A DNA stretch of 7,331 nucleotides from CAZBQG01 sp964493945 (GTDB lineage Bacteria; Pseudomonadota; Alphaproteobacteria; Rhodospirillales; UBA2165), in assembly GCA_964493945.1 (NCBI GenBank), contig CAZBQG010000229.1:1-7331 (forward strand), given 5' to 3'. Numbering within the stretch: position 1 is the stretch's first letter; every line of letters begins with the position of its first letter. A model generated the notes under the pieces. It did not search any database and was not told where the DNA came from. It saw nothing but the letters and a program-made list of their open reading frames with translations. Positions 6,842-7,331 of this stretch are shown here, one piece after another. Made by a program: the position numbers and the translations under genes.

Positions 6842-6869
6842 TTGATAAATATGCCCGTCGGTCTATTGT
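6842..6869 (+). promoter_or_regulatory. Possible sigma-70 promoter of the solute-binding protein gene
   Basis: TTGATA (6842-6847) and TATTGT (6864-6869) are 16 bases apart and match 5/6 and 4/6 consensus positions. They lie in the AT-rich part of the 105-base gap before the transporter gene. The call is weak and made by eye. A second -10-like TGTAAT at 6876-6881 has no partner -35. Confidence 0.3.
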
Positions 6870-6925
6870 GACAGATGTAATAAAAAATCGAATGGCTTAA
6901 GCCTCGAAACATAGGGAGACAGACA

Positions 6926-7331
6926 ATGTTGAATTCCAGAACGACCCTGCTGGCCGGTGTGGCTATCGCGGGCACCATGGCGGTAGCCCCGGCCCTCGCC
7001 CAACAATCGAAGGATACGCTGCGCCTGGCGACGCGCGAGCATTTCAGCTCGCTCGATTATTACCACGATCCGGGTTCGGAGACCGGGCAGTTCGTGCGCC
7101 ACATGTATGGCTGGCTTTTGATCTATGACGAGCGCAAGCGCAAATTCGTTCCCGAACTGGCCAAGTCGTGGAAACGCATCAACCAGACGACTCTCGAGTT
7201 CGAGTTGCGCGACGATGTCATCTATCACACCGGCAACAAATTTACCGCCGAGGATGTGCGCCACACCATCCATTACCTGATCGGCCCCAAGCTCAAGATC
7301 CGCTTCAAGGGGCGCTACAAATGGATCAAGG
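6926..7331 (+). CDS. ABC transporter periplasmic solute-binding protein, family 5 (partial)
   Basis: The reading frame opens at ATG 6926 with AGGGAG about 8 bases upstream and runs off the window after 135 codons. The N-terminus is a Sec signal peptide: R5, hydrophobic residues 8-24, and a clear ALA|QQ cleavage site after residue 25. There is no lipobox Cys, so the protein is soluble and periplasmic. The mature start 'KDTLRLATREHFSSLDYY' is followed by 'FVPELAKSWKRINQTTLEFE' and 'LRDDVIYHTGNKFTAEDVRH'. These are the hallmark first blocks of SBP_bac_5 (oligopeptide/dipeptide/nickel-type) binding proteins. Family members deliver peptides, glutathione, opines or other small organic solutes to an ABC permease, whose genes would be expected downstream. 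The gene follows the Rieske oxygenase by 105 bases in the same direction. The ligand cannot be told. Confidence 0.88.
   Translation, partial: MLNSRTTLLAGVAIAGTMAVAPALAQQSKDTLRLATREHFSSLDYYHDPGSETGQFVRHMYGWLLIYDERKRKFVPELAKSWKRINQTTLEFELRDDVIYHTGNKFTAEDVRHTIHYLIGPKLKIRFKGRYKWIK

Noticed and set aside
6827..6867. Possible terminator after the Rieske gene
   Set aside because: CGGG/CCCG plus ACC/GGT can pair only around a 2x2 internal loop and a 16-base hairpin loop, with no T-run. It is too weak to call.

Overview
The window looks like chromosomal DNA of a Gram-negative bacterium. It is GC-rich, the solute-binding protein has a classical Sec signal without a lipobox, and several genes have good Shine-Dalgarno sites. 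An alphaproteobacterial (Rhodospirillales-like) origin is my guess from gene content and style. It is not proven, and the genes may come from a metagenome-assembled genome.

Layout from left to right. The 3' end of a CocE/NonD-type hydrolase (1-303, +) overlaps by one base the start of a D-aminoacylase-like amidohydrolase (303-1892, +). Converging on these is a minus-strand pair: a VOC extradiol-type dioxygenase (3855-2935), then a secreted metallo-beta-lactamase-fold hydrolase (2931-1950) whose 5' part is split by two frameshifts. A 188-base divergent intergenic region with a 10-base direct repeat separates the dioxygenase from a small cupin gene (4044-4487, +). The cupin converges on a minus-strand AhpD-like gene (5609-4503). 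Divergent from that gene is a phthalate-dioxygenase-type Rieske oxygenase (5712-6820, +), with one frameshift and an altered Rieske ligand. The start of a family 5 ABC transporter solute-binding protein (6926 onward, +) runs off the window.

The most interesting object is the AhpD-like gene. A simple ORF reading breaks it at a TGA (4871-4869, minus), but the same frame stays open for 121 more codons on the far side. The TGA sits exactly at the second cysteine of the AhpD catalytic motif E-x11-CxxC-x3-H, giving C244-V-Y-U247-T-T-A-H251. Twenty-four bases after it lies a perfect 7-bp hairpin with a 5-base loop (CGTGA) that fits the bacterial SECIS consensus. I therefore read it as one 368-residue selenoprotein with a CxxU centre, not as two ORFs.

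The oxygenase, the extradiol dioxygenase, the small cupin, the thiol/selenol peroxidase-like protein, the hydrolases and the transporter together suggest a catabolic neighbourhood: import, amide or ester hydrolysis, ring hydroxylation and ring cleavage. The substrate cannot be read from sequence. The three frameshifts are each repaired by one extra base in a homopolymer run. They may be assembly errors rather than true gene decay.
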